Shown: positions 8,451 through 16,723 of the stretch, in pieces | How positions within the stretch are numbered: the first letter of the stretch is position 1 | How the letters are laid out: each line of letters opens with the position of its first letter | Assembly (NCBI RefSeq): GCF_020886315.1 | Contig: NZ_AP025226.1 | Span: 956,001 to 1,020,000, forward strand | Source: Saccharolobus caldissimus | Lineage (GTDB): Archaea; Thermoproteota; Thermoprotei_A; Sulfolobales; Sulfolobaceae | Direction: 5' to 3' | Length of the DNA stretch: 64,000 nt | Made by a program: the position numbers and the translations under genes | Notes under the pieces: generated by a model | Seen by the model: only the letters and a program-made list of their open reading frames with translations | Told to the model about the DNA's origin: nothing | The model's database searches: none

Positions 8451-10124
8451 GTGGATCTATCTAAGTTACTTGAACCAATTAAAGTAGGAAATGTAATTTT
8501 AAGAAATAGAATTGCCATGTCTCCAATGATAAGTAATTTAGCGACTCCAGAAGGTTATCCTTCAGACGCTCATATAGCGTATTTGACTGAGAGAGCTAAG
8601 GGAGGGATTGGGCTTATAATAACAGAATATACATATATTAATCGCATTGATGCTAGGGGTTCCGTTAATGAATTGGGTTTGTATTCTGATGAACTTATAC
8701 CTAAGTTTATGAGATTAACTGAGATAATTCACGCATTAGGGAGTAAAATATTTGTTCAACTAGTTCATGTTGGAAGGAAGACAAGGAGAGATATAATATG
8801 GGGTAATGTACCAATAGCTCCTTCACCGATACCAGTAATGGATGAGGTTAGAGAAATGAATAAGTCTGATATTGATAGAGTTAAGAACGATTTCATATTG
8901 GCAGCAATAAGGGCTAAAAGAGCTGGCTTTGATGGTATTGAACTTCACGGTGCGCATGGTTATCTTATAGCTCAATTTCTATCTCCTGCAACTAATAAAA
9001 GATCTGATGAATATAAGGATGGTGTAAAATTCGTTGAGGAGATAATAAAGGGTATTAAAGAAAAAGTGAACATTACGTTAGGTATAAGATTAAGCGTAAC
9101 TGAGTTCGATAATGAAGGTTTAAATCCAGAAATGGTTGCTGAAATAAGTAAAAGGCTAGAGAAGGCAGGGATTGATTATGTTCATTTGTCTGCCGGAAGA
9201 GATGGTCCCTTATCCTCAAGTATGCCATTCTATTATAATAGAGTATCATTCTTAAAGGAGGCTAAAGTAGTTAAAGATAACATTAATATACCGTTATTTT
9301 TGGTAGGCTCAATAATAACTCCAGAAGAAGCTATAAAAGCTAGGGAAGTTGCGGATGTAGTAGTATTGGGTAGACAGCTCCTTTCAGATCCGTACTGGTT
9401 AATTAAGTCTATAAAAGGTTTACCGATAAGACCTTGTATAAGGTGTAATCAGTCATGTAGAGGTGTAATATATAAAGAGGTTAGATGTGATGTGAATCCA
9501 GAACTAGGCTGGGAATTGCTTCCTCCATTGGAAAGAGGTAAAGGTGAAGTAGAAGTAGTAGGAGGTGGAGTAATGGGATTAGAGGCTGCAAGGATATTAG
9601 CGTTAAGAGGTTTTTCAGTGATATTATATGAGCAAAATGATAAATTAGGGGGTCAATTTCTATTATTTAAGGATCCGTGGAAGATCAAGGAATTTAATGA
9701 ACTGATAAGATATTACGAGAAAGAGTTAGGAAGATTAGGAGTTATTGTAAAATTAAATGTAAAGAAGAAATGTGAGAATGACAACTGTATAGAAGCCCTA
9801 CCAGATTATGAAGTTCCAGAATTTCCAGAGGTTAAGGGAGAGAGAATTTTGATTGATTCTAACATTTACGCATATCATGATTATGCCTTTGAATTAGCTA
9901 AATATAATGAGGTTTATATGACTGAAAGATCTCTTCAAGGCCTAGATAGAACTCGTCAATATTTACTAAGGGAAAATTTACTCAAACTTGGAGTTAAGTT
10001 CTTAGATAATATAAATGGAATAAAATTTGACCTTGAAATTCACAAAATTGTGGACGATCAGCCTACAATAGGGAAAGCAATTCAGAGAGGATATTGGATA
10101 GGTAGAAGTTTTAAGTTATCATAA
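8451..10124 (+). CDS. NADH:flavin oxidoreductase (Old Yellow Enzyme / 2,4-dienoyl-CoA reductase type)
   Basis: 557 residues starting at GTG. The N-terminal ~340 residues are an FMN TIM barrel with [20 protein letters not shown], the typical OYE active-site and FMN segment. It is followed by the 4Fe-4S cysteines CIRCNQSC-x11-C (near RCDVNPELG). A nucleotide-binding domain follows with [19 protein letters not shown]. Family members of this architecture usually run to ~640-670 residues; the C-terminal NAD/FAD domain is short here, so one half of the second Rossmann fold may be reduced. The likely role is reduction of an enoyl-CoA or a related C=C bond. It is divergent from the molybdenum hydroxylase gene across a 174-bp promoter region. 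Confidence 0.85.
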   Translation: MDLSKLLEPIKVGNVILRNRIAMSPMISNLATPEGYPSDAHIAYLTERAKGGIGLIITEYTYINRIDARGSVNELGLYSDELIPKFMRLTEIIHALGSKIFVQLVHVGRKTRRDIIWGNVPIAPSPIPVMDEVREMNKSDIDRVKNDFILAAIRAKRAGFDGIELHGAHGYLIAQFLSPATNKRSDEYKDGVKFVEEIIKGIKEKVNITLGIRLSVTEFDNEGLNPEMVAEISKRLEKAGIDYVHLSAGRDGPLSSSMPFYYNRVSFLKEAKVVKDNINIPLFLVGSIITPEEAIKAREVADVVVLGRQLLSDPYWLIKSIKGLPIRPCIRCNQSCRGVIYKEVRCDVNPELGWELLPPLERGKGEVEVVGGGVMGLEAARILALRGFSVILYEQNDKLGGQFLLFKDPWKIKEFNELIRYYEKELGRLGVIVKLNVKKKCENDNCIEALPDYEVPEFPEVKGERILIDSNIYAYHDYAFELAKYNEVYMTERSLQGLDRTRQYLLRENLLKLGVKFLDNINGIKFDLEIHKIVDDQPTIGKAIQRGYWIGRSFKLS

Positions 10125-10192
10125 TAAAAACATTTCATCACATTTTCAGTCCTGGCCACTTTAATCATCGATAAATTATAAATTATGCGGAG

Positions 10193-10398
10193 CTATATTT
10201 TTGTCTTAACCTTATTTTTAGCTATGTCGATATGTTTGCAACTGCCTTTAATCGCATATCCCTTGCATTCACATGAGTACTTAACTATTTTATGATTATT
10301 TACAGTTATAGTTACAATATAGATTTAAGCGGATTTTTCTCGGAATTTATTACTAATAGAAATCTATTTTCCCTAGCGGATATAATGTAGGGATACAT
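10193..10398 (-). pseudogene. Frameshifted SWIM zinc-finger small protein
   Basis: Leftward from an ATG at 10398 a frame reads MYPYIISARENRFLLVI ... EKNPLKSIL and then stops. A second frame picks up within a few codons and reads YIVTITVNNHKIVKYSCEC, then KGYAIKGSCKHIDIAKNK, stopping at 10193. The CxC-x8-CxH pattern is the SWIM zinc-finger signature, and small SWIM proteins of ~70 residues are common in archaea. A shift of one base at about 10315-10325 breaks the frame. The rest of the 10125-10554 gap shows no gene. Confidence 0.5.
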
Positions 10399-10563
10399 AT
10401 TTAATATTTTTATAGAATATGTGATAGGCTAATTTGAAACTATTTTGGTATTATCGAGGCAAAAATGGAAAGTATTTCTAATGTTTAATATGTAAAAGTC
10501 CTTATAAGCCTTATTAGATAAATTTATATAATAGAATACATATTTATATATTAGGTGAAATGT

Positions 10564-10737
10564 ATGTTAAACTTGAAAATTAGTAGAAAGAAGGAGGGTA
10601 AATCAAGTAATGAGATAAAGATTCCCCTTTATGATTTATCACAATTACCCGAAGAATACTTAAGAAATGAGTTTCCAGAAGAGTGGAGAGCTTTACAGAA
10701 AGAAAAGAAATACTACGGTTTACTTTGGTATTCCTAA
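10564..10737 (+). CDS. Small uncharacterised protein, 57 residues
   Basis: The frame reads MLNLKISRKKEGKSSNE ... PLYDLSQLPEEYLRNEFPEE. I take the ATG at 10564 rather than the upstream GTG at 10555, because GGTG at 10554-10557 then acts as the ribosome binding site. A good TATA (aaatttatata) lies at about 10520-10530. I do not recognise a family. It is charged and soluble with no cysteines in the mature part. A second frame overlapping its end (10667-10852) is probably a shadow. Confidence 0.5.
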   Translation: MLNLKISRKKEGKSSNEIKIPLYDLSQLPEEYLRNEFPEEWRALQKEKKYYGLLWYS

Positions 10738-10904
10738 ATTCACTGAACGTTTTTTATCTTTTGCGATTTCATTCTTCTACAATTTTGTAAACTTTCTTTC
10801 TTTAGGTTTTAGATTTATGAAAGAATGTTATAAGGCTACTTTAGAGAATTAATTCTTTTTAGCCTTACGAAATTACCTTAAGTTATACTTATCTAATAAC
10901 CGTA

Positions 10905-10917
10905 AAGTATATTTAAG
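10905..10917 (+). promoter_or_regulatory. Promoter of the Sso7d-type gene
   Basis: The TATA-box sequence aaagtatatttaa is centred about 35 bases before the ATG at 10947. This spacing predicts a transcript with a ~10-base leader. The surrounding taaccgtaaagta/gtatcgtaaagat forms an imperfect direct repeat (cGTAAAG at about 10900 and 10925), which might be a regulatory element. Confidence 0.4.
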
Positions 10918-10940
10918 AGAGTATCGTAAAGATATCTTGA

Positions 10941-11144
<204 letters not shown>

Positions 11145-11149
11145 AGCTA

Positions 11150-11182
11150 ACTTTTTTATTCTTTTCTTTCTTTTAATTTTTT
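11150..11182 (+). terminator. T-rich terminator after the Sso7d-type gene
   Basis: Runs of T (cttttttatt, cttttctttc, ttttaatttttt) begin 6 bases after the stop codon. Stretches of T downstream of a highly expressed gene are typical of archaeal transcription termination. No hairpin is needed or seen. Confidence 0.6.
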
Positions 11183-11312
11183 ATGTTATATAACTAAGTA
11201 AATGATATAGTAGTTTCATTAACTTTATAATTTAATGTATTTTTCAAAAAAGTACTAAATTGAACTATTATATTGATAAAACAATAGATATTTTATTATA
11301 TTTAAAATAAAT

Positions 11313-12488
11313 TTAGTTGATATACTTATATCCAAATAGTCTTTCTAAATATGCTTGTTCCCAATTATCTTTTTGTAGCGTATAATCTCTCTTTGGTTCA
11401 GTATCTTTACTTGCCTTAGGTGGTTGAGTGCTAAAATCTAAACTAAATCTTACAGACAACGTTTCTAATTTGCCCTCTACATTTCCCATGTAAGCCCATC
11501 CTACAAATGCGTATTGCACTGGTACTTTTTCAGAGTATCCTAACATTTCTAATATCTTATTCGCTGCAAATAACCCGCTTTCAAATGCAATCTCTTGATT
11601 TTTAGGATAGGGTAATTTAGCCACATCTCCTGCCGCCAAGACGTCATCATATTTAGGACTCCTTAAGTCTTGAGGACTCCTAACCTCCATCCATTCCTTG
11701 CCTAATTCTGCCTCTTCTACGAATTTTGGTGCTCTATTAGGTTCTAGCATTGCTAAAATATCATATTTATATTTTTCACCACTTTTCGTTATAACTTCAC
11801 TTTCATTTATTTCAACTATTTCCTGATTGGTAACTAAGTTGATGCCAGCTTTTTGATATAATTGTGATACTATGTCAGCTATTGCTGGTGGCTGTGTCTT
11901 ATCATTTGCATCGATATGTATTATCTCAAATTTCTCTCTAACACCTCTATACTTTAATATAGTATGAATTAGCATAGCAGTTTCGGTAGGTGCAGGGGCA
12001 CATCTATAAGGTGCCTTAGGAGCATAAACGATAATCCTTCCAGTTGTAGCGTTCCAGATTCTTTGCTTTAAAACATTTATCCTCCCAATGTCATATACTG
12101 TTGTATTTTTATGCCACACTTTTTCGTAGCCATTTATTTTAGATCCGTCAAATACTATTCCTGGGGCTATGACTAAGTAATCGTATTCAATTTCCCTTAA
12201 TGAAGAATTAGAAGTAGTTGTTTCACTTAAGTAGACCTTTCTATTTGCAGGGTCTATTTTAATTACGTGACCAAATGTAACCTTTATTCCTTTCTTTCCA
12301 GCTTCTTCATATCCCCTAATTATTCTCTCATATTTTTGTTCATTTGTAAGCAATAATGGTCTTGAAGGTCCTGCAAAGTAAAATGGAAAATCTGTAATAA
12401 CGTTTATGTTAGCAACTTTTCTCTCTGCTAACGTATTTGCAACTGCCATTCCAGCTATTCCGCCACCTACTATTATAACGTTTTTCAT
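11313..12488 (-). CDS. FAD-dependent oxidoreductase, sulfide:quinone reductase-like
   Basis: 391 residues. The N-terminal FAD motif is [20 protein letters not shown], and a second FAD region sits at [20 protein letters not shown]. The middle segment [19 protein letters not shown] occupies the place of the first redox cysteine of SQR proteins (cf. CxGAPxK). Other conserved SQR cysteines are hard to see, so a classic sulfide:quinone mechanism is not assured. Flavocytochrome c or NADH:quinone-type relatives are alternatives. The C-terminus has an amphipathic stretch that could bind the membrane. It is alone on its strand. Confidence 0.75.
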   Translation of the reverse strand: MKNVIIVGGGIAGMAVANTLAERKVANINVITDFPFYFAGPSRPLLLTNEQKYERIIRGYEEAGKKGIKVTFGHVIKIDPANRKVYLSETTTSNSSLREIEYDYLVIAPGIVFDGSKINGYEKVWHKNTTVYDIGRINVLKQRIWNATTGRIIVYAPKAPYRCAPAPTETAMLIHTILKYRGVREKFEIIHIDANDKTQPPAIADIVSQLYQKAGINLVTNQEIVEINESEVITKSGEKYKYDILAMLEPNRAPKFVEEAELGKEWMEVRSPQDLRSPKYDDVLAAGDVAKLPYPKNQEIAFESGLFAANKILEMLGYSEKVPVQYAFVGWAYMGNVEGKLETLSVRFSLDFSTQPPKASKDTEPKRDYTLQKDNWEQAYLERLFGYKYIN

Positions 12489-12614
12489 AACTACAACTAT
12501 TGTTTACAGTTTAAAAAGTTGATTAACAAAGAGATATATATTATTTTAATCTTTCAATTGATATATACAAATAATTTGAACAAAATATTTAACTTTATTT
12601 ATGTAATGTACAAA

Positions 12615-12790
12615 TGACAGAGTTCGGCCTTCATCGTGACTATTAATCACTCGGCCTCATCACTCCTCTTTACTCCCCATGCCGTCTACGGGACTAACTC
12701 CCTTCGAGGACACGGGGAGTTTCATTGGGTGCCTTCCTCCACCTCACTACTGCTCATCGACTTCATTGTGGCACCCTCTAATTTAATGTT
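12615..12790 (-). mobile_element. IS200/IS605-type right-end remnant
   Basis: Read leftward this GC-rich block contains a coding tail MKLPVSSKGVSPVDGMGSKE and then a stop, typical of the C-terminus of Sulfolobus TnpB proteins. It ends in the segment 12642-12623, which is repeated exactly in 20 bases at 46858-46877. It is the 3' end (the reRNA/omega-RNA side) of a TnpB element whose body is gone, cut by the next mobile unit that begins near 12790. The plus-strand frame at 12636-12842 is its antisense shadow. Confidence 0.5.
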
Positions 12791-12829
12791 AACGGAAAAA
12801 TTTATAAATTTTTCTGCTACTTATAACAT

Positions 12830-12991
12830 ATGGAGCAGATAGTTTTCAGAGGTGTCATATCCTCAGCTGGTAGCGATAAGTACGGTGAGAAGAGGTATGC
12901 AATATACATCCCGAAGAGTGTAAAGGAGAAGGCTGGGAAAATTGCTGGAAAGGAGGTGATAGTAATTGTCATCCTACCAGATGACGAATAA
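12830..12991 (+). CDS. Small AbrB/SpoVT-like protein of a mobile element
   Basis: 53 residues: MEQIVFRGVISSAGSDKYG, then KRYAIYIPKSVKEKAGKIAG and KEVIVIVILPDDE. The IPKSVKEKAG...GKEV pattern is like the swapped-hairpin AbrB DNA-binding fold. A TATA (tttataaattt, 12801-12811) about 27 bases upstream implies a leaderless transcript. Its end overlaps the start of the TnpB-like gene by 11 bases, so the two form an operon. It may regulate the element or act as an antitoxin-like repressor; both are inference. Confidence 0.5.
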   Translation: MEQIVFRGVISSAGSDKYGEKRYAIYIPKSVKEKAGKIAGKEVIVIVILPDDE

Positions 12992-14364
12992 GCTAATAGC
13001 GTCTAAGGAAGCACTTGAAAACTTCCAATTCGCGACTATAAACGGTAGAGTTGAGTTTGAAGATATCGAAAGAATTTCTAGGATAGCTTATTATTACTCA
13101 AAGGCTGTAAAGGCTGGGATTAACCTAGCTTTAAGAGGCACCACATGCTAACGCCTCTAACAGACCTGAGGGAATCGAGAATTTACGGGCGTCAATCATG
13201 TGCCTCTATATATTTCTTGTGATCATAATACCTTGTTTTCTTTGCATAATATTAACCACATTCAGCCCCTAGAGTATTTGGTTACAACCTCCTACTCGGG
13301 GTTTAATCCCCTCTTGTTAGATCGTTCTAGGGGATTCACAGCCAGCCTCTTAAATGGGGTTTTATCCCCTTAGAGTTTTTGGGCTTATGTTAATTTCCCC
13401 CTTATTTGCTTATTTATTTTACTCTTGTAATACTTGTTTTTACTCGTTCTCTTGTTTTGCGTGAATTCCCCGTAGGAGGAGTTTCCCTAAACGATGCTGT
13501 TAAGGAGTTATATAATATTATCCCTTACGCTTTTTACGCTGAAACTGCTTATAAGCAAGCTTTAGCCCTTGTTGAGAATAAAGGGAGTAAGGTTGAGGTT
13601 AAAAGGAGGTGGATCGCTTGTAGGGGGAATAAAAGCGATAATGGTAATAGGAATTGCAAATTTCACGTTTCAGAAGACCACGTGTTAGTTAAGGTTAAAG
13701 ACCCGTGGAGTAAGGAGTGGGTTTATGGGAAAGCTTATTTCGGTAAGGAGTACTTACCGTTGCTTCTTGAGTTAGAGGATTTATCTCAAAGGAAGGATGA
13801 GGGTTATGGTGCAGTAATTTTCTTTAAGGAAAAGTCAATGCTACACCTTCAAATACCACTCTGGTTATACTTGAAGTACTTCTCTTCGCCAAAACCTAGT
13901 GGTTATGGTTTGATTGCTGGTTTTGATTTGAATAGTGATAGGCTTAATGTGGTTGTTAATAAGGATGGTAGAGTTATTACTACTAAGACTTGGTGGTTCC
14001 CAGATGTTACTCGCCCTGGTTTCCCTAAGGATATAGCTGGAGCTTTACGTTTAAACGCTTTAACTGAAGCTTTAGAGTTTTTATCAAGGATTGGTGTTGG
14101 AGGAAGTTCACTAGGAGCAAAAGCGGTAATAGGAAAGTAACGCGTTTCGCTAAGAAACAGTTGTTAACTCACGGTGTTATTAAAGCACTTAGGTTAGGGT
14201 TTAACGTCATCTTGGTTAATCCGAAGGGTACTACAAGATCTGAGGAGCATGATAAGGTGATGAGGGGAAAGGGTTTTGATAGACACACTGCATCAGCTTA
14301 TCTAATAGCATTAAGAGGATTAGAAGTAATTAAAAACAACAGTAGTTACGTAAAAGTGTTATAG
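12981..14364 (+). pseudogene. Broken TnpB-like (RuvC nuclease) gene
   Basis: Three separated pieces belong together. Piece one, 12981-13139, is the N-terminal helical part (NGRVEFEDIERISRIAYYYS ... AGINLALRG). Piece two, from about 13480, runs SLNDAVKELYNIIPYAFYAE ... WIACRGNKSDNGNRNCK, with the RuvC-I motif LIAGFDLNSDRLNVVV. Piece three, 14119-14364 in another frame, has SGNRKVTRFAKKQLLTHG and the RuvC-III-like motif GFDRHTASAYLIALRGLEV. The RuvC-II glutamate region expected between RIGV and SGNRKV is missing, and a frameshift lies at about 14118. It belongs to a TnpB-related family without an obvious zinc ribbon. It cannot make an active nuclease. Confidence 0.6.
13140..13480. mobile_element. 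Possible ~340-bp insertion (MITE-like) in the TnpB-like gene
   Basis: The reading frame of the TnpB-like gene stops abruptly after ALRG at 13139 and resumes with GVSLNDAVKELY at about 13476. The bases between have stops in all frames and contain GC-rich blocks with short self-complementary parts (ggggttt...cccctc, aggggattc). That suggests a small non-autonomous element. No clean terminal inverted repeat is visible, which would fit an IS200/IS605-type origin. The boundaries are approximate. Confidence 0.35.
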
Positions 14365-14784
14365 ACTATTTATCAATAAATCATATTTTGCTTGCTAATA
14401 TTATTCTTCAATTTTATAGATATGAAAGGCCGTTTAGGACTCCTTTATGAGTATTTATTTCTATAAATCATTAAGTAATTAGTCACTAAAAGAGCGTTTA
14501 GCATTAGATTAAATGGAAATCTAGGTAACATTACCTTTTAGTGGATTATGTTAAAGTGTTACACAATTTTATGTGAAGATTACTTGCATCCTACGTTATG
14601 TTCATTCCTATTATAATCTGTAAGGAGAGTTAAAATTCTGGTAAAAGTAATAGGGGATATTGGAGTTGTAAGCAAGTAATTATACTACATATATTATCTA
14701 TACTATATATGAAAATATAAAATTTGAAATGTAGACTGCTTATTATCGTGTTATTTTCTATATAAATTCATAAGACTTATATTC
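14365..14784. other. Intergenic region, nothing recognised
   Basis: About 420 bases with stops in all frames. A TATA-like tctatataaat at 14758-14768 near the end may serve the next gene. No repeats or RNA structures were recognised. Confidence 0.4.
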
Positions 14785-14805
14785 TTGCATAGTTATATTA
14801 AATTA

Positions 14806-15615
14806 ATGCCTTATATACAAGAATTAGAACTCAAGGGAAATAAATCACAAGTATTAGCATTCTTTATGGATCCAGTAAGATTTACCGGTATATTAGGTCA
14901 TGTAAACATTGTTAAAATCTTTGATAAAAGTGAGAATAAATATGTTACAATGAGTGATCTAAAAAATCCTGAGAATAAATTTAAGGTTATTTATGTCTTT
15001 GGAGATCCAGATAGTAAGGTGTCTTATTATGGAGGGATTATGGAAGGACCAATCTTATTGTTGAACGGCGGTGTTGAATATAAAGGGGAAACGAATGACG
15101 GTAAATTAGTGTGGAAAATAGATTTGTTAATCACAGAAGTTAGCCATTTAATAAAATTAAAAATCACTGCAGATGTAAAGCAGAACTTAGGTTTTTTCAG
15201 TAAGATATTGGGTAGCAACTTTGATTTAGCTGAACATTTAGTGAGAGATCATATAGTACCTTTTATAAAATTTTTCTTTAGACCAAGATCAGAGGACTTT
15301 ATTAATGTAAATGAGGTTTTTAGATTTAAGGGTAGTGTAGAGGAGATATTAATAAAGCTGAGAGAGATTATTACAAATATTACTTATGGCGGTATAATAA
15401 TCATTGGTGAATCTTGTGAAATAGTTGCTTCTATTATAAATGGTGAGATATTACATGCTCAGATAAACAGTGTTGATGTTCAGAGTGGCGACGTAATGAC
15501 TTATCTGCTTAAATTAAAGGGTGATATGGAATTAATTGCATATAATATAATTATTGATGACCTAATATTTAAAAGTATAAAAAAGAAGCTAGAAGAGATA
15601 AAATCTAAATCTTAA
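14806..15615 (+). CDS. SRPBCC-like (START/Bet v 1-type) protein, uncharacterised
   Basis: About 269 residues. The order of a helix, long antiparallel strands (VIYVFGDPDSKVSYYGGIME) and a long amphipathic helix (DLAEHLVRDHIVPFIKFFF) resembles the START/SRPBCC lipid-binding fold. The C-terminal ~100 residues form a second alpha/beta domain. A truncated paralogue lies at 55092-55721. An in-frame TTG at 14785 is the only longer start; the TATA at 14758-14768 puts the transcript start near 14790, which favours the ATG. It ends 11 bases inside the convergent ferritin-encapsulin gene. The ligand and role are unknown. Confidence 0.6.
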   Translation: MPYIQELELKGNKSQVLAFFMDPVRFTGILGHVNIVKIFDKSENKYVTMSDLKNPENKFKVIYVFGDPDSKVSYYGGIMEGPILLLNGGVEYKGETNDGKLVWKIDLLITEVSHLIKLKITADVKQNLGFFSKILGSNFDLAEHLVRDHIVPFIKFFFRPRSEDFINVNEVFRFKGSVEEILIKLREIITNITYGGIIIIGESCEIVASIINGEILHAQINSVDVQSGDVMTYLLKLKGDMELIAYNIIIDDLIFKSIKKKLEEIKSKS

Positions 15616-16642
15616 TTACACAAGCAGCAGTTTTGCTAACTAATCTGGGCGCTAATTGTTCAGATATCATATATAAATCATAATCTTTTTCTTTTGAGAG
15701 ATATTCAATATTTACATCTAAATATAATAATATATCAAAACCGCTTTTGCTAATTACGTAAATTTCATTGTCCTCAACTGAGTTTGTAGATATAACATTC
15801 CCTATTTGCCTTAACATTTCTATCTCATATATTCCAGTCTTATCGACAACTCTAAAAGTCTTTGAAAAGGTTAATGGTGATAATAATATATAGATATCCT
15901 TGCTAAAACCATCCTTGGCTAATATCTCATATGCTTTGAGTACATCTGCTAATATATTCCCCGTTTGACTCCAATCAGAACCCTTAATTTGAGTACCCAT
16001 TTTTAATGGGGATAGGGGATGCTCTCTTAGTAACAAAGAGTTTTCCATTTTAGCGAACTGATTCCCAGCATATATTGAAATTCTTCTAGCCTCAGATTTC
16101 TGGCCTAAATAATACTTAACCTGAATTGAGATATATGGTATCTCATAAAAAGAAGATTTATTGACTTGGATTATCTCATCAGAATTAGTTTTTATTTCAG
16201 AATAAGGTATCGTGGTAGAGTCCCACTTTATTATATTGCCAATGTTTCTAATTGTCCTATTTATATTAATACCCTCAATTATCCAGGTTATTATTGGATC
16301 CTTATTACTTGTTTCAGTTTTTAAGTTATCACTATTAAAGATAAATGCTTTCTCGTCACCTATGAGCTTTGAGGCCTCCTCCCATCCCTTTTTTAAATGC
16401 TCAAAATCTTCTGGTGAAACTTGATATAAAAGTCTTAGAAATTCACCGAAATGTGTCATTTCTTCTCTTGCAATATCTTCGTGAACTTTCTTTAACTTCT
16501 CATCTTCCATTAATTTATTTTGTTGTAAATAAAAGTTTATCGCGTCAATTTCTGCTGCTATGGCATTTCTTATTGCTCTGATAGTTTCCTCTTTATCGAA
16601 TTTTTCCTTTCTAGTAAGAGTTGATGGATCGTTTGAAAACAA
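15605..16642 (-). CDS. Ferritin-like domain fused to encapsulin shell protein (HK97 fold)
   Basis: 345 residues. Residues ~15-85 are a two-helix encapsulated-ferritin domain: AIAAEIDAINFYLQQNKLME and EDIAREEMTHFGEFLRLLY carry the E...E/H di-iron ligands. After a linker, residues ~115-345 match the family 1 encapsulin/HK97 major capsid fold: SEARRISIYAGNQFAKMENS, ILADVLKAYEILAKDGFSKD, YILLSPLTFSKTFRVVDKTG, and the C-terminal YDLYMISEQLAPRLV. Pyrococcus furiosus has the same fusion with similar length. An ATG at 16675 is in frame, but TTATATATAA at 16670-16661 reads as the TATA box. That puts the RNA start near the TTG at 16642, which also has GGTG upstream. The expected product is a nanocompartment that oxidises and stores iron. 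Confidence 0.88.
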   Translation of the reverse strand: MFSNDPSTLTRKEKFDKEETIRAIRNAIAAEIDAINFYLQQNKLMEDEKLKKVHEDIAREEMTHFGEFLRLLYQVSPEDFEHLKKGWEEASKLIGDEKAFIFNSDNLKTETSNKDPIITWIIEGININRTIRNIGNIIKWDSTTIPYSEIKTNSDEIIQVNKSSFYEIPYISIQVKYYLGQKSEARRISIYAGNQFAKMENSLLLREHPLSPLKMGTQIKGSDWSQTGNILADVLKAYEILAKDGFSKDIYILLSPLTFSKTFRVVDKTGIYEIEMLRQIGNVISTNSVEDNEIYVISKSGFDILLYLDVNIEYLSKEKDYDLYMISEQLAPRLVSKTAACVIKI

Positions 16643-16723
16643 ATACAGTACACCAAAAGTTATATATAAGAACATAGCTAATAAATATTTCTGAAATAAA
16701 AAGAATTTTAATAGAGAATTTTA

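Noticed and set aside
10667-10852. 61-codon frame overlapping the small gene at 10564
   Set aside because: Its start lies inside the other gene, the composition is hydrophobic and F-rich as expected from shifted AT-rich sequence, and there is no ribosome site.
12636-12842. 68-codon plus-strand frame
   Set aside because: Antisense to the IS200/IS605-type tail; the encoded peptide has no family.
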